Origin: Nocardia sp. NRRL S-836 | Lineage (GTDB): Bacteria > Actinomycetota > Actinomycetes > Mycobacteriales > Pseudonocardiaceae | Direction: 5' to 3' | Length of the DNA stretch: 64,000 bases | Assembly: GCF_001279525.1 (NCBI RefSeq) | Contig: NZ_LGDY01000036.1 | Coordinates: forward strand, 62,001-126,000 | Shown here: positions 1-8,340 of the stretch, piece by piece | Layout: each line of letters starts with the position of its first letter | How positions within the stretch are numbered: position 1 is the first letter of the stretch | Notes under the pieces: model-generated | Told to the model about the DNA's origin: nothing | The model's input: only the letters and a program-made list of their open reading frames with translations | Database searches by the model: none | Translations under genes and position numbers: made by a program

Positions 1-491
1 TGGCGGCGACCGTCGGCACCGGCTGGGCGTCCATGGAGAACGTGGCCTTCGGCGACGTGAACGGCGACAACCGAACCGACATCCTGGCCCGTGACGGCGG
101 CAGGATGTACCTCTACGTCGGCCGCGGCAACGGCAGGTTCGCCGAGCGCGACCTCGTGGGTGCCGGCTGGGCGTCGCTGTTCCGGCACACCGCCGCGGAC
201 GCCGACGGAGACGGTGACGGCGACATCTGGGCGACCAACACGGCCGGTGAGCTGTTCTTCTGGAAGCGCAGCGGCGCCGACTTCGCCACCGCGGTGCAGG
301 TCGGGCAGGGCTGGAACGCGTTCCGGCAGATGACGTCGATGGACGTCAACGGCGACGGCAAGGCCGACCTCGTGGCCATCCGCACGGCGGACAACACGCT
401 GTGGCAGTGGATCGGCACCGGGACCGGTGGGTTCGGCGCCGGCACGCAGATCGGGCACGGCTGGAGTGGCTGGGATCTGGCGGCGAACTGA
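1..491 (+). CDS. FG-GAP/VCBS repeat protein, C-terminal part
   Basis: The reading frame is open from the left edge, so the 5' end lies outside the window. At least three repeats of about 48 residues are visible. Each has an acidic Ca2+-binding loop (DVNGDNRTD, DADGDGDGD, DVNGDGKAD) followed by aromatic strand residues (LYVG, LFFWKR, LWQWIG), which is the FG-GAP/VCBS beta-propeller signature. Such propellers in actinomycetes usually form the C-terminal module of secreted hydrolases or surface proteins. The catalytic or targeting part would be upstream and cannot be named here. A strong hairpin follows the stop codon. Confidence 0.8.
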   Translation, partial: AATVGTGWASMENVAFGDVNGDNRTDILARDGGRMYLYVGRGNGRFAERDLVGAGWASLFRHTAADADGDGDGDIWATNTAGELFFWKRSGADFATAVQVGQGWNAFRQMTSMDVNGDGKADLVAIRTADNTLWQWIGTGTGGFGAGTQIGHGWSGWDLAAN

Positions 492-497
492 AGGCTT

Positions 498-528
498 GAG
501 GCCGGCACCCTCTCGCGGGGCCGGCCTC
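498..528 (+). terminator. Hairpin terminator after the FG-GAP gene
   Basis: A perfect 9-bp inverted repeat (GAGGCCGGC at 498-506, GCCGGCCTC at 520-528) with a 13-nt loop starts 7 nt after the stop codon. There is no T-run, as is common in actinomycetes. The rest of the gap up to the next gene at 784 shows nothing recognisable. Confidence 0.6.
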
Positions 529-783
529 CTGTCGTGCCTGCGGCACCTGAATCGCGGGGTCGAGCCGGTGCTGGTGGTCGCCTGCCTGAGACCCGTGGGA
601 TCCGCTGACGTCGAAACTGGCCTGGTCAGTTGTGAGCTGCTGGTCCAGGCGTTGTGGTGTTACTGCCACCATGTGCACGAGGAGGTGGAACAAGGATGTG
701 ATCCAGTTGTGCCACCAGCGAGTTGGGCAAGCACCTGACGACGGCGCTGGAGTTGCTGCGGGACACGAGCGGAGGATGATCAG

Positions 784-1338
784 GTGGACCTTGCCAAGAG
801 CGTGCTGGTCGTCGTGGATGTGCAGAACGGCTTCGTCTCCAGCAAGTCGGCGCCCATCGTTCCGCGCGTGGTCGATGTCGTGCGTCGCTGGGAAGAAGTC
901 GGCGGCGCGACCGTGTTCACCCGATTTGTCAACCACCCCGGGTCCCCCTACGAGCGGCTGATCAACTGGTCGCGGATGCAGAAATCTCCTGAGATCGACA
1001 TCGTCGTCGACCTGGTCCCGGCCTCCCAGCGCGCGGTCACAGTGCTGGACAAGCCCATCTATTCGCTGTTCACCGAGGAAGGCGCCGCGACAGTGGCGCA
1101 ACACGGCTGGACCGACATCGTGATCGTTGGGATAGCCACCGAGTCCTGCGTGCTCAAGACAGCCTGTGACGCGTTCGAGCGCGGATTGACACCCTGGGTC
1201 GTCAAAGATGTGGTCTACAGCCATGCGGGACAGGAGGCACACGAGGCGGGCCTCCTCGTGACCAGCCGGTTCATCGGGCGCCGCCAGCTCATCGACGCCG
1301 ATGACCTGTTCTCGGAGAAGCTGGTGGCGACCTCGTGA
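784..1338 (+). CDS. Isochorismatase-family cysteine hydrolase
   Basis: This 184-residue protein has the isochorismatase/nicotinamidase fold. The expected triad is visible: Asp12 in VVDVQNGF, Lys90 in VLDKPIYSLF, and Cys122 in ATESCVLKTACDAF, the usual nucleophile region. Family members hydrolyse amides or the isochorismate vinyl ether in the cytosol; the substrate cannot be told from sequence. The GTG start is supported by GGAGG at 771-775, 8 nt upstream. The gene overlaps the following HAD phosphatase by four bases (GTGA), so the two are translationally coupled and may act on one metabolite. Confidence 0.85.
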   Translation: MDLAKSVLVVVDVQNGFVSSKSAPIVPRVVDVVRRWEEVGGATVFTRFVNHPGSPYERLINWSRMQKSPEIDIVVDLVPASQRAVTVLDKPIYSLFTEEGAATVAQHGWTDIVIVGIATESCVLKTACDAFERGLTPWVVKDVVYSHAGQEAHEAGLLVTSRFIGRRQLIDADDLFSEKLVATS

Positions 1339-1763
1339 CGCGGCCGGTAGCGGTGATGGACATCGACGGCACCGTGGCCGATGTCCGGCATCGTCTGCAC
1401 CTCCTCGACTCCGACTCGCCAGCCAAGTGGACGGACTTCTTCGACGCGGCCGGCCACGATCCGGTGCTCTCGGATGGTGCCGAGTTGGCGCACGAGCTGG
1501 CTGTAGACCACGACATCGTGTGGCTGACCGGTCGGCCGGTGCGGCTGGCCGAGCTGACACGTCGATGGCTCGCTGAACAAGGCCTGCCACCAGGCGAACT
1601 GGTGATGCAACCGCACGGGGACAAGAGACCTGCTCGATTGGTCAAGCTTGAACGCGTTCTCGAGCTGCAGCAGCGGCGCGCGGTCGCTCTGGTCGTGGAC
1701 GACGACCCCCGCGTCGTCAACCAGCTCCGGGAAGCCGGACTTCCCGTCCAACACGCCACCTGA
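1335..1763 (+). CDS. HAD-superfamily phosphatase, PNKP-phosphatase-like
   Basis: The 142-residue protein begins with the HAD nucleophile motif MDIDGTVADV (Asp9 nucleophile, Asp11 acid/base). Motif II is in WLTGRP and a late acidic motif in VVDDDPRVV. Small single-domain proteins with DIDGTxAD and LTGRP resemble the 3'-phosphatase domain of T4-type polynucleotide kinase and related small-molecule phosphatases. It should hydrolyse a phosphate monoester in the cytosol. It overlaps the preceding isochorismatase-family gene by GTGA. The next gene lies on the other strand 32 bases on. Confidence 0.8.
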   Translation: MTRPVAVMDIDGTVADVRHRLHLLDSDSPAKWTDFFDAAGHDPVLSDGAELAHELAVDHDIVWLTGRPVRLAELTRRWLAEQGLPPGELVMQPHGDKRPARLVKLERVLELQQRRAVALVVDDDPRVVNQLREAGLPVQHAT

Positions 1764-1795
1764 GCACCTCGGCTCGCGCGGGGTGCGGGCGGCGA

Positions 1796-2134
1796 TCAGC
1801 TACTGGAGACGGTGATGTCCGCGACGCCCCAAAAGCAGTTCGAGTCGGCCCTGGAGCGCGTCGTACCGCCGAGGTAGTTGCTCTGCCAGTTGCCGTAGTA
1901 CGTGAGGCCCCAGGTGCACTTGACGATGGCTCGCCAGTTGTTGCCCTGCACGCCTGTGCACTCCACCACGCCGTCGCCGTCGGTGGTGGCCAGTGTCCTG
2001 CAGCTCAGGGCCCCGTACCCGAACGAGGTTCCAGGCGGGAGGGCCGAGGCCGCGGGTGCCGCGACGAGGGCGACCCCGGTCAGCGTCGCGGCAACGGCCG
2101 CGGCGGTGGCGAGACGGCGGGTGAGGTGCCGCAT
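1796..2134 (-). CDS. Small secreted protein of unknown function
   Basis: This 112-residue protein has a clear Sec signal peptide: basic MRHLTRR, a hydrophobic Ala/Val stretch, then AAPAASA with cleavage near residue 31. The mature part of about 80 residues is rich in Gly, Thr and Trp and has four cysteines (in SCRTL, VECTG, VKCTW and SNCFW), so two disulfides are likely. I do not recognise a family. An AAGGAG ribosome-binding site precedes the ATG on the minus strand. It is probably an exported monomeric protein of the kind common in Streptomyces and Pseudonocardiaceae. Confidence 0.75.
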   Translation of the reverse strand: MRHLTRRLATAAAVAATLTGVALVAAPAASALPPGTSFGYGALSCRTLATTDGDGVVECTGVQGNNWRAIVKCTWGLTYYGNWQSNYLGGTTRSRADSNCFWGVADITVSSS

Positions 2135-2369
2135 GGCTTGCTCCTTCTCCGATCAACGGGACGGGGGTTTTCCGCGCCCGAACCGATCGTCCTGCAGGGG
2201 AGTGGCACGCCCCAGGACCACTGTGCGGCTGCTCGCGGTGCACCACTTCGGTCGGTGGTGAGCGCCGCCCGGCGGGATGGGACCGGTCCGCAGCGCCGAA
2301 CGATTTGAGGCTGGACCGGTACCGGACTTCTCAACTGCGTCAAGGCGCTGCAACCGGGCGACACGCCCA

Positions 2370-2410
2370 CTAGATGTAGTTGCTGATCACTCGACCACGC
2401 CCATGTATTG
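2370..2410 (+). promoter_or_regulatory. Pair of NrdR boxes upstream of nrdAB
   Basis: CTAGATGTAG at 2370-2379 and CCATGTATTG at 2401-2410 each match eight of the ten core positions of the NrdR consensus CwAtATaTwG. Their starts are 31 bp apart, the three-helical-turn spacing known for NrdR sites. They lie just upstream of the cobalamin riboswitch. NrdR is the ATP/dATP-sensing repressor of ribonucleotide reductase genes. Its gene is not in this window. Confidence 0.65.
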
Positions 2411-2417
2411 TGCCGCC

Positions 2418-2600
2418 CTAGCTGGTTCGGCCGATCATCCAGATCGGTCGTCGCAAGAGGGAACCCGGTGTGAGTCCGGGACTGCCCCGCAGCGGTGAAC
2501 GGGAACGAAAGTCGTCAGAAGCACTGGACGAGGGTGTCTGGGAAGCGACGGCCGGTAGGAGCCGAGAAGGCGTGCCCGTGAGTCCGAAGACCTGCCAGCG
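2418..2600 (+). ncRNA. Cobalamin (AdoCbl) riboswitch
   Basis: The leader contains the conserved blocks of the B12 riboswitch in the right order: GGGAACCCGGTGTGAGTCCG (2459-2478), GGACTGCCCCGCAGCGGTGA (2478-2497) and the B12 box AGTCCGAAGACCTGCC (2581-2596). It lies in the 5' UTR of nrdA. In Streptomyces the class Ia nrdABS operon is repressed by B12 through such a riboswitch when the B12-dependent class II enzyme can take over. The same logic is inferred here. Confidence 0.93.
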
Positions 2601-2601
2601 A

Positions 2602-2624
2602 CCCGCACGCGCCTCGCGTGCGGG
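2602..2624 (+). terminator. Expression-platform hairpin of the riboswitch
   Basis: A perfect 10-bp stem (CCCGCACGCG / CGCGTGCGGG) closed by a 3-nt CCT loop begins 6 nt after the B12 box. It is a candidate intrinsic terminator or sequestering element. No U-run follows. Its position excludes the in-frame GTG at 2618 as the start of nrdA. Confidence 0.55.
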
Positions 2625-2725
2625 CGTCCGAGGCCCCGAGGGAGGGCGGGAGGACGTGGCGGTCGCGCGCGCCCGTCCACTCCTCGCTGCTCTCGTGGCC
2701 ACCCCGAGCTCGCGAGGAGAGAGCT

Positions 2726-5062
2726 GTGACGGCGGTCGACACTGTCACCACCACGATGCGCGTCAAGAGGCGCGACGGTTCACTGGAACCGGTTGACCTG
2801 AACAAGATCGTGCGCGCGGTCGAGCGCTGCGCGGTCGGCCTGCGCGACGTCGACCCGGTGCGCGTCGCCACCAAGACCATCAGCGGGCTGTACGACGGCG
2901 CGACCACCGAGGAGCTGGACAGGCTCTCGATCCAGACCGCGGCCGCGCTCGTGGCCGAGGAGCCCGAGTACTCGAAGCTCGCGGCCGGTCTGCTGGCGGT
3001 TCTCATCGAGAAGGAGGTCCGCCGGCAGGGCGTGCGGTCCTTCAGCCAGAGCGTCGCCCTCGGGCACGCCGAGGGCCTGATCGGCGACGCAACCGCGGCG
3101 TTCGTGGCCGCCAACGCCCAGGAGCTGGACGACGCGGTCGACCTCGACGGGGACCGGCGGTTCGAGTACTTCGGGCTGCGCACCGTCTACGACCGCTACC
3201 TGCTGCGCCACCCCGCGAGGCGGTCGGTGATCGAGCGGCCGCAGTACTGGCTGCTGCGCGTCGCGTGCGGTCTCTCGCGCACCGCGGGCGAGGCCGTCGA
3301 CTTCTACCGGCTGATGTCGTCGCTGGCGTACCTGCCCAGCTCGCCGACGTTGTTCAACTCCGGTACCCGGCACACCCAGATGTCCTCCTGCTACCTGCTC
3401 GACTCCCCGAAGGACGAACTGGAGTCGATCTACGACCGGTACGCGCAGATCGCGCGGTTGTCGAAGTACGCCGGCGGCATCGGCGTGCAGTGGTCCCGCG
3501 TCCGGTCGCGTGGTGCGTTGATCCGCGGCACGAACGGCCACTCCAACGGCATCGTGCCGTGGCTGCGCACGCTCGACGCGTCGGTCTCCGCGGTGAACCA
3601 GGGCGGGCGCCGCAAGGGCGCTGCCTGCGTGTACCTGGAGACGTGGCACCCGGACATCGAGGAGTTCCTGGAGCTGCGCGACAACACCGGCGAGGACGCG
3701 CGCCGCACGCACAACCTCAACCTGGCCAACTGGATCCCGGACGAGTTCATGCGCCGCGTCGAGGCCGACCAGGACTGGTCGCTGTTCGACCCGGACGAGG
3801 TGCCCGAGCTGGCTGACCTGTGGGGCGACGAGTTCGACCGCGCCTACCGCGGCGCCGAGGAAGCCGGCAGGGCGGTCCGCACGGTCAAGGCCCGTGACCT
3901 TTATGGACGGATGGTCCGCACGCTCGCCCAGACCGGCAACGGCTGGATGACGTTCAAGGACACCGCCAACCGCACGTGCAACCAGACCGCGTCGCCGTCG
4001 AACGTCGTGCACCTGTCCAACCTGTGCACGGAGATCCTCGAGGTCACCAGCGACGAGGAGACCGCGGTCTGCAACCTCGGCTCGGTCAACCTCGGCGCGC
4101 ACGTGGCCGACGGCGGAATCGACTGGGAACGCTTGCGTTCCACGGTCCGCACCGCTGTCGTGTTCCTCGACCGCGTGATCGACGTCAACTACTACCCGAC
4201 CGAGCAGGCGGCGCGCTCCAACCCGCGCTGGCGCCCGGTGGGGCTCGGTGTCATGGGCTTGCAGGACGTGTTCTTCAAACTGCGCCTGGCCTTCGACTCG
4301 CCAGAGGCCCGCGAGCTCTCGACGCGCATCGCCGAGGAGATCTACCTGACGGCACTGGAGTCGTCGGCCGAGCTGGCCGCGTCCGCGGGCGCGCACCCCG
4401 CGTTCGCGGAAACCCGTGCCGCCAAGGGAGATCTGCAGCCCGATCTGTGGGGCGTGACGCCCACGCAGACCGAGCGCTGGAGCGCGTTGCGGGAGCGGGT
4501 CAGCGAGCACGGGCTGCGCAACTCGCTGCTGATCGCCATCGCGCCCACCGCGACGATCGCCTCGATCGCCGGCTGCTTCGAGTGCATCGAGCCGCAGGTG
4601 TCGAACACGTTCAAGCGCGAGACGCTGTCCGGTGAGTTCCTGCAGATCAACTCCTACCTGGTGCGCGAGCTCAAGTCCCGCGGCCTGTGGACCGACGCGG
4701 TCCGCAACCGCCTCAAGCAGGACGACGGTTCGGTGCAGGGCATTGGCGAGCTACCGGCCGAGGTGCGCACGCTCTTCCGCACCGCGTGGGAGCTGCCGCA
4801 GAAGGCGTTGATCGAACTGGCCGCCGCACGCGGCCCGTACGTCGACCAGAGCCAGTCGCTGAACCTGTTCGTCGCCTCGCCGACGATCGGCAAGCTCTCC
4901 TCGATGTACCTCTACGCCTGGAAAGCCGGGCTCAAGACCACGTACTACCTGCGCTCCCGCCCGGCGACGCGCATCCAGCAGGCCACCGTGCCGACCGTCA
5001 CGTCGGCCGACGCCGTCGCCTGCTCCCTGGAAAACCCCGAGTCCTGTGAGGCCTGCCAGTGA
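2726..5062 (+). CDS. nrdA: Class Ia ribonucleoside-diphosphate reductase, alpha subunit
   Basis: The protein (778 residues from GTG 2726) reduces ribonucleoside diphosphates to deoxy forms. An ATP-cone begins near residue 10 (MRVKRRDGSLEPVDLNKIV). The catalytic set is complete: Cys222 in SSCYLL, Asn432/Cys434/Glu436 in NLCTEI, Cys449 in AVCNLG, and the radical-transfer pair Tyr740-Tyr741. The C-terminal tail has the redox cysteines in CSLENPESCEACQ. I chose 2726 because GAGGAGAG (2714-2721) is a good ribosome-binding site and because the longer frame would start inside the riboswitch hairpin. It is coupled to nrdB by a GTGA overlap. Likely control is by NrdR and B12. Confidence 0.96.
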   Translation: MTAVDTVTTTMRVKRRDGSLEPVDLNKIVRAVERCAVGLRDVDPVRVATKTISGLYDGATTEELDRLSIQTAAALVAEEPEYSKLAAGLLAVLIEKEVRRQGVRSFSQSVALGHAEGLIGDATAAFVAANAQELDDAVDLDGDRRFEYFGLRTVYDRYLLRHPARRSVIERPQYWLLRVACGLSRTAGEAVDFYRLMSSLAYLPSSPTLFNSGTRHTQMSSCYLLDSPKDELESIYDRYAQIARLSKYAGGIGVQWSRVRSRGALIRGTNGHSNGIVPWLRTLDASVSAVNQGGRRKGAACVYLETWHPDIEEFLELRDNTGEDARRTHNLNLANWIPDEFMRRVEADQDWSLFDPDEVPELADLWGDEFDRAYRGAEEAGRAVRTVKARDLYGRMVRTLAQTGNGWMTFKDTANRTCNQTASPSNVVHLSNLCTEILEVTSDEETAVCNLGSVNLGAHVADGGIDWERLRSTVRTAVVFLDRVIDVNYYPTEQAARSNPRWRPVGLGVMGLQDVFFKLRLAFDSPEARELSTRIAEEIYLTALESSAELAASAGAHPAFAETRAAKGDLQPDLWGVTPTQTERWSALRERVSEHGLRNSLLIAIAPTATIASIAGCFECIEPQVSNTFKRETLSGEFLQINSYLVRELKSRGLWTDAVRNRLKQDDGSVQGIGELPAEVRTLFRTAWELPQKALIELAAARGPYVDQSQSLNLFVASPTIGKLSSMYLYAWKAGLKTTYYLRSRPATRIQQATVPTVTSADAVACSLENPESCEACQ

Positions 5063-6087
5063 CCACCCTCGCCAGCACCAGCCGCAAGAACGCCCTGCTC
5101 GACCCCGGCATGGACCTCACCCTGCGGCCCATGCGCTACCCGCTGTTCTACGAACGCTTCCGTGACGCCATCAAGAACACGTGGACCGTCGAGGAGGTCG
5201 ACCTCCACTCCGACCTGGCCGACCTCGGCAAGCTCTCGGAGGCCGAGCGACACCTCGTCAACCGGCTCGTGGCGTTCTTCGCCACCGGCGACACCATCGT
5301 CGCGAACAACCTCGTGCTCAACCTCTACGAGCACGTCAACGCACCCGAAGCGCGGCTTTACCTGTCACGGCAGCTGTTCGAGGAGGCCGTGCACGTCCAG
5401 TTCTACCTGACGCTGCTCGACACCTACCTGCCCGACGAGAACGACCGCGCCGACGCGTTCGCCGCCGTCGAGACGATCCCGTCGATCCGCGCCAAGGCCG
5501 AGTTCTGCTACAGGTGGATCGACTCGATCTCGGACCTGAAGCAGCTGGAGACGCGGGAGGACCGGCGTTCGTTCCTGCTCAACCTGATCTGCTTCGCCGC
5601 GTGCATCGAGGGCCTGTTCTTCTACGGCGCCTTCGCCTACGTCTACTTCCTGCGCTCGCGCGGACTTCTGAACGGCCTCGCGTCGGGCACCAACTGGGTG
5701 TTCCGCGACGAGTCGATGCACATGGCGTTCGCGTTCGACGTCGTGGACACCGTGCGCCGCGAGGAGCCGGACCTGTTCGACGACGCCCTGCACGAGGAGG
5801 TCAGGCAGATGCTGCGCGAGGCCGTCGACGCCGAGGTGCAGTTCGCTGAGGACCTGCTCGGCGGCGGCGTGGCCGGCATGTCGGTGACGGACATGCGCTC
5901 ATACCTGGAGCACGTCGCCGACCGGCGGCTGCAGGTGCTCGGGATCGAGCCGATCTACGGCTCGAAGAACCCGTTCGCGTTCATGGAGCTGCAGGACGTG
6001 CAGGAGCTGTCGAACTTCTTCGAGCGCCGGGTGTCGGCCTACCAGGTCGGCGTGACCGGCACGGTGTCGTTCGACGAGGACTTCTAG
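5059..6087 (+). CDS. nrdB: Class Ia ribonucleoside-diphosphate reductase, beta subunit
   Basis: This 342-residue ferritin-like R2 subunit makes the tyrosyl radical for NrdA. Metal ligands and the radical site are readable: Asp78 (FATGDTI), Glu109 and His112 (EEAVHVQFY), Tyr116 at the radical position four residues after the His, a later Glu in CIEGLFFYG, and Glu/His in RDESMHMAF. Keeping Tyr116 argues for class Ia rather than the Tyr-less class Ic. The C-terminus SFDEDF is the R1-docking tail. The gene starts inside the nrdA stop (GTGA) and ends before a strong terminator hairpin. Confidence 0.96.
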   Translation: MTTLASTSRKNALLDPGMDLTLRPMRYPLFYERFRDAIKNTWTVEEVDLHSDLADLGKLSEAERHLVNRLVAFFATGDTIVANNLVLNLYEHVNAPEARLYLSRQLFEEAVHVQFYLTLLDTYLPDENDRADAFAAVETIPSIRAKAEFCYRWIDSISDLKQLETREDRRSFLLNLICFAACIEGLFFYGAFAYVYFLRSRGLLNGLASGTNWVFRDESMHMAFAFDVVDTVRREEPDLFDDALHEEVRQMLREAVDAEVQFAEDLLGGGVAGMSVTDMRSYLEHVADRRLQVLGIEPIYGSKNPFAFMELQDVQELSNFFERRVSAYQVGVTGTVSFDEDF

Positions 6088-6096
6088 GAGCTGTGG

Positions 6097-6126
6097 CCTG
6101 GGCCGAAGCGACCACTTCGGCCCAGG
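6097..6126 (+). terminator. Terminator hairpin after nrdB
   Basis: A perfect 12-bp stem (CCTGGGCCGAAG at 6097-6108, CTTCGGCCCAGG at 6115-6126) with a 6-nt loop lies 10 nt after the nrdB stop. No T-run follows. Confidence 0.75.
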
Positions 6127-6230
6127 TGGCGCAGCGATCCGTGCCGGTCGCCACCTGCCGGGGTCGCTATCGCCACTAAGTTGCAGTAGTCCTAGAGTGA
6201 CAGCTGTTCGAGGAACGCTGAGCGAGGTCG

Positions 6231-6461
6231 ATGGGTGGCGAGGTCGTGAGATCGATGTCCGGTGTGAGCGACGCCTTGCTCCTCGCGGGGACGTCGCTCT
6301 TCGCGGGTTCGGTCGTGTTCCTGCTGGCTGTCCTGCTGGGCAAGGGCGAGCCCGCTACGCCGCGCGCGGCGAGTCGGCTTGCCGCCAAGGTCCGCGTGAA
6401 CCGCGTTGTTCTCGTCGTCTCGGTCGTGCTCGTGTGCGCCGCCTGGTGGCTGGAGCCGTAG
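6231..6461 (+). CDS. Small two-span membrane protein, unknown
   Basis: This 76-residue frame encodes two clear hydrophobic segments: LLLAGTSLFAGSVVFLLAVLL and, after a basic loop (SRLAAKVRVNR), VVLVVSVVLVCAAWWL. I do not recognise the family. The start is uncertain; ATG 6231, GTG 6246 and ATG 6255 are all possible, and GAGG sits only a few bases before the first. It lies between the nrdB terminator and the GlxA-like regulator. Coding is supported by the membrane pattern and by a spacing that fits the neighbours, but not by homology. Confidence 0.5.
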   Translation: MGGEVVRSMSGVSDALLLAGTSLFAGSVVFLLAVLLGKGEPATPRAASRLAAKVRVNRVVLVVSVVLVCAAWWLEP

Positions 6462-6503
6462 CGGCTGATCGCCACGACGGCTGCTCTTTGTAGCCTCGGC
6501 GGC

Positions 6504-7490
6504 GTGAAGGACGATCATCACGGCGTCACCACGACACGCACCCACTCGGTGCTCGTCATCCTGTTCGACGGTGTGCAGCCCCTCGACGTCGCAGGCCCTC
6601 TGGACGTGTTCTCGTTGGCAGCGCATTGCGCCGGAACAACGGACACTCCGCCCTACGTCGTCCGCACGGCCTCACTGGGCGGCGGAACGATACGCACGGC
6701 CGGTGGCCTGCGGATGACCCCGGACCTCGACCTCGCCGATGCCGAGACCCCCGACCTGCTCCTGGTACCGGGCGGTCCCGGCGTGGAAGACGTCGACGAA
6801 CGGCTCGTCGCGTGGCTGCGTGAGCGGGCTCCTGGTGCGCGGCGAGTGATGTCGGTGTGCACGGGGGCGTGGCTCTTGGCCGAGGCCGGTCTCCTGAACG
6901 GCAGACGGGCGACGACGCACTGGGGGTCGTGTGCTCACCTCGCCGACAGGCACCCCGAGGTCCGGGTGGAGACCGAGCCGATCTTCGTCCAGGACGGGCC
7001 GTTCTACACGTCGGCAGGTGTCACCGCGGGCGTGGACCTCGCCATCGCCCTGGTCGAGGAGGACTTCGGCCGCGCGGTGGCCCACGAGATCGCCCGGCTG
7101 CTGGTGGTGTTCCTGCGCAGGCCGGGAAACCAGGCCCAGTTCAGTGCGCAGCTGTCGGCCCAGGCCGCGTACTCCGATCCGCTGCGGGACGTCCAGCACT
7201 GGGCCACCGCGAACCTCGCGGCGGACCTGTCCGTTCCGGCGCTGGCGGGAAGGGCCGGGCTGTCACCACGTCAGTTCGCCCGCGCGTTCGCCGAGCAGGC
7301 CGGCGTGACGCCGGGCCGTTTCGTGGACCTCATCCGGCTGGAGGCCGCGCAACGCATGCTGACCGACACCGGGGAAGGGGTGCTGCGGATCGCGCGCCGG
7401 TGCGGATACGGGACGCAGGAAGGGATGCGCCGCGCGTTCATGCGCGAGCTCGGGGTGTCGCCGACGGAGTACCGGCGCGGCCAAGCCTGA
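6504..7490 (+). CDS. GlxA-type regulator: DJ-1/PfpI domain plus AraC HTH
   Basis: The 328-residue protein joins an N-terminal DJ-1/PfpI (class I glutamine-amidotransferase-like) sensor domain, about residues 14-190, to a C-terminal AraC double helix-turn-helix, about 225-328. The nucleophile-elbow cysteine is Cys119 in SVCTGAW. The AraC part ends with the usual GVSPTEYRR. GlxA-type activators bind direct repeats; a good candidate lies just downstream at 7499-7527. In Streptomyces an AraC-like gene (nrdS) follows nrdAB, so an nrdS-like role is an alternative. Four DJ-1-fold proteins occur within 6.5 kb here. Confidence 0.88.
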   Translation: MKDDHHGVTTTRTHSVLVILFDGVQPLDVAGPLDVFSLAAHCAGTTDTPPYVVRTASLGGGTIRTAGGLRMTPDLDLADAETPDLLLVPGGPGVEDVDERLVAWLRERAPGARRVMSVCTGAWLLAEAGLLNGRRATTHWGSCAHLADRHPEVRVETEPIFVQDGPFYTSAGVTAGVDLAIALVEEDFGRAVAHEIARLLVVFLRRPGNQAQFSAQLSAQAAYSDPLRDVQHWATANLAADLSVPALAGRAGLSPRQFARAFAEQAGVTPGRFVDLIRLEAAQRMLTDTGEGVLRIARRCGYGTQEGMRRAFMRELGVSPTEYRRGQA

Positions 7491-7498
7491 TCTGCGGC

Positions 7499-7527
7499 GC
7501 ATGGCAGATTCGTTGGGCTGCATGGCA
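7499..7527 (+). promoter_or_regulatory. Direct repeat, candidate AraC-family operator
   Basis: GCATGGCA occurs at 7499-7506 and 7520-7527. The 21-bp offset (two helical turns) is typical of AraC-family sites. The flanks also agree in part (TGnGnn before the repeat). It lies between the GlxA-type regulator and the DJ-1 gene at 7641. Binding is inferred. Confidence 0.45.
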
Positions 7528-7640
7528 TAGGCGTGGCGACACAGCGCACCTATCGTCGTCCATGTCGATCACCGCCCTCCGCAACCGGCTGGTCGCCACC
7601 ACATCCCGACCGGAACACCGTCTGACTGAAGGGTCCCGTC

Positions 7641-8267
7641 ATGCAGGTCGCCATCGTTCTCTACCCCGGCTTCACCTCGTTGGACGTCATCGGGCCCTAC
7701 GAGGTCCTGGGCCGCCTTCCCGACACCGAGGTCGTCTTCGTGGCCGAGCGGCCGGGCCTGGTCGTCAACGACCTGAAGAGCCTGTCGATCGACGTCGTCG
7801 CGACCCTGGCCGACGTCACGACACCCGACATCGTGCTCGTCGGGGGAGGCCCCGGCCAGATGGAGCAGATGTCCAACCACGCCTTGCTGGAGTGGCTGCG
7901 CACGACCGACCGGACCAGCAGCTGGACGACGGCCGTCTGCTCCGGCAGCTTCCTGCTCGCCGCTGCCGGGCTGCTCGACGGCCGCAGGGCGACCACCCAC
8001 TGGGCCGCGCTCGACCAGTTCGCCCAGTTCGGCGTGACGCCGTCGAAGGAGCGGGTCGTCGTCGACGGTCATTACGCGACCGCGGCCGGCGTGTCCGCCG
8101 GCATCGACATGGCCCTGACCCTGTCCGGTCTGATCGCGGGCGACGACGTGGCGCAGACGGTGCAGCTCATCATCGAGTACGCGCCGGAGCCGCCCTACAG
8201 CGCGGGTTCGGTGGACACCGCTCCCGCGGCCGTGGTCGAGAACGCGAAGCGGGTGATGGCAGGCTGA
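7641..8267 (+). CDS. DJ-1/PfpI-family protein, isonitrile-hydratase-like
   Basis: This 208-residue single-domain DJ-1/PfpI protein has the N-terminal strand MQVAIVLYPGFTSLDVIGP and a nucleophile elbow with Cys100 in AVCSGSFLLAAAG, followed by ATTHW. This layout is shared with Pseudomonas isonitrile hydratase (InhA) and with the sensor domains of GlxA regulators. InhA hydrates R-NC to N-formamides through the elbow Cys. Enzyme activity here is inferred. The gene has its own upstream region of 150 bases with the AraC-type direct repeat. Other DJ-1 functions (hydrolase, chaperone) cannot be excluded. Confidence 0.8.
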   Translation: MQVAIVLYPGFTSLDVIGPYEVLGRLPDTEVVFVAERPGLVVNDLKSLSIDVVATLADVTTPDIVLVGGGPGQMEQMSNHALLEWLRTTDRTSSWTTAVCSGSFLLAAAGLLDGRRATTHWAALDQFAQFGVTPSKERVVVDGHYATAAGVSAGIDMALTLSGLIAGDDVAQTVQLIIEYAPEPPYSAGSVDTAPAAVVENAKRVMAG

Positions 8268-8311
8268 GCGCCCAACGGCCCGCACCGCGTCGAGGATCAC
8301 GTCAGGTGCGC

Positions 8312-8340
8312 GGGAACTGATCGCGGTCTTCCGCCGACTA
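8312..8340 (+). promoter_or_regulatory. SigC-type ECF promoter of importer operon 1
   Basis: GGGAAC (8312-8317), a spacer of exactly 17 bases and CGACTA (8335-8340) match the motif repeated across this island. A GTG 7 nt after the -10 (8348) opens a 29-codon frame that stops at 8437, which could be a leaderless leader peptide. The first recognisable gene starts at 8482. No IdeR/DmdR-type iron box is visible here. Confidence 0.6.

Noticed and set aside
2618..2725. Upstream in-frame start for nrdA at 2618
   Set aside because: This GTG lies inside the riboswitch hairpin and lacks a ribosome-binding site; GTG 2726 has GAGGAGAG and gives the normal NrdA N-terminus.
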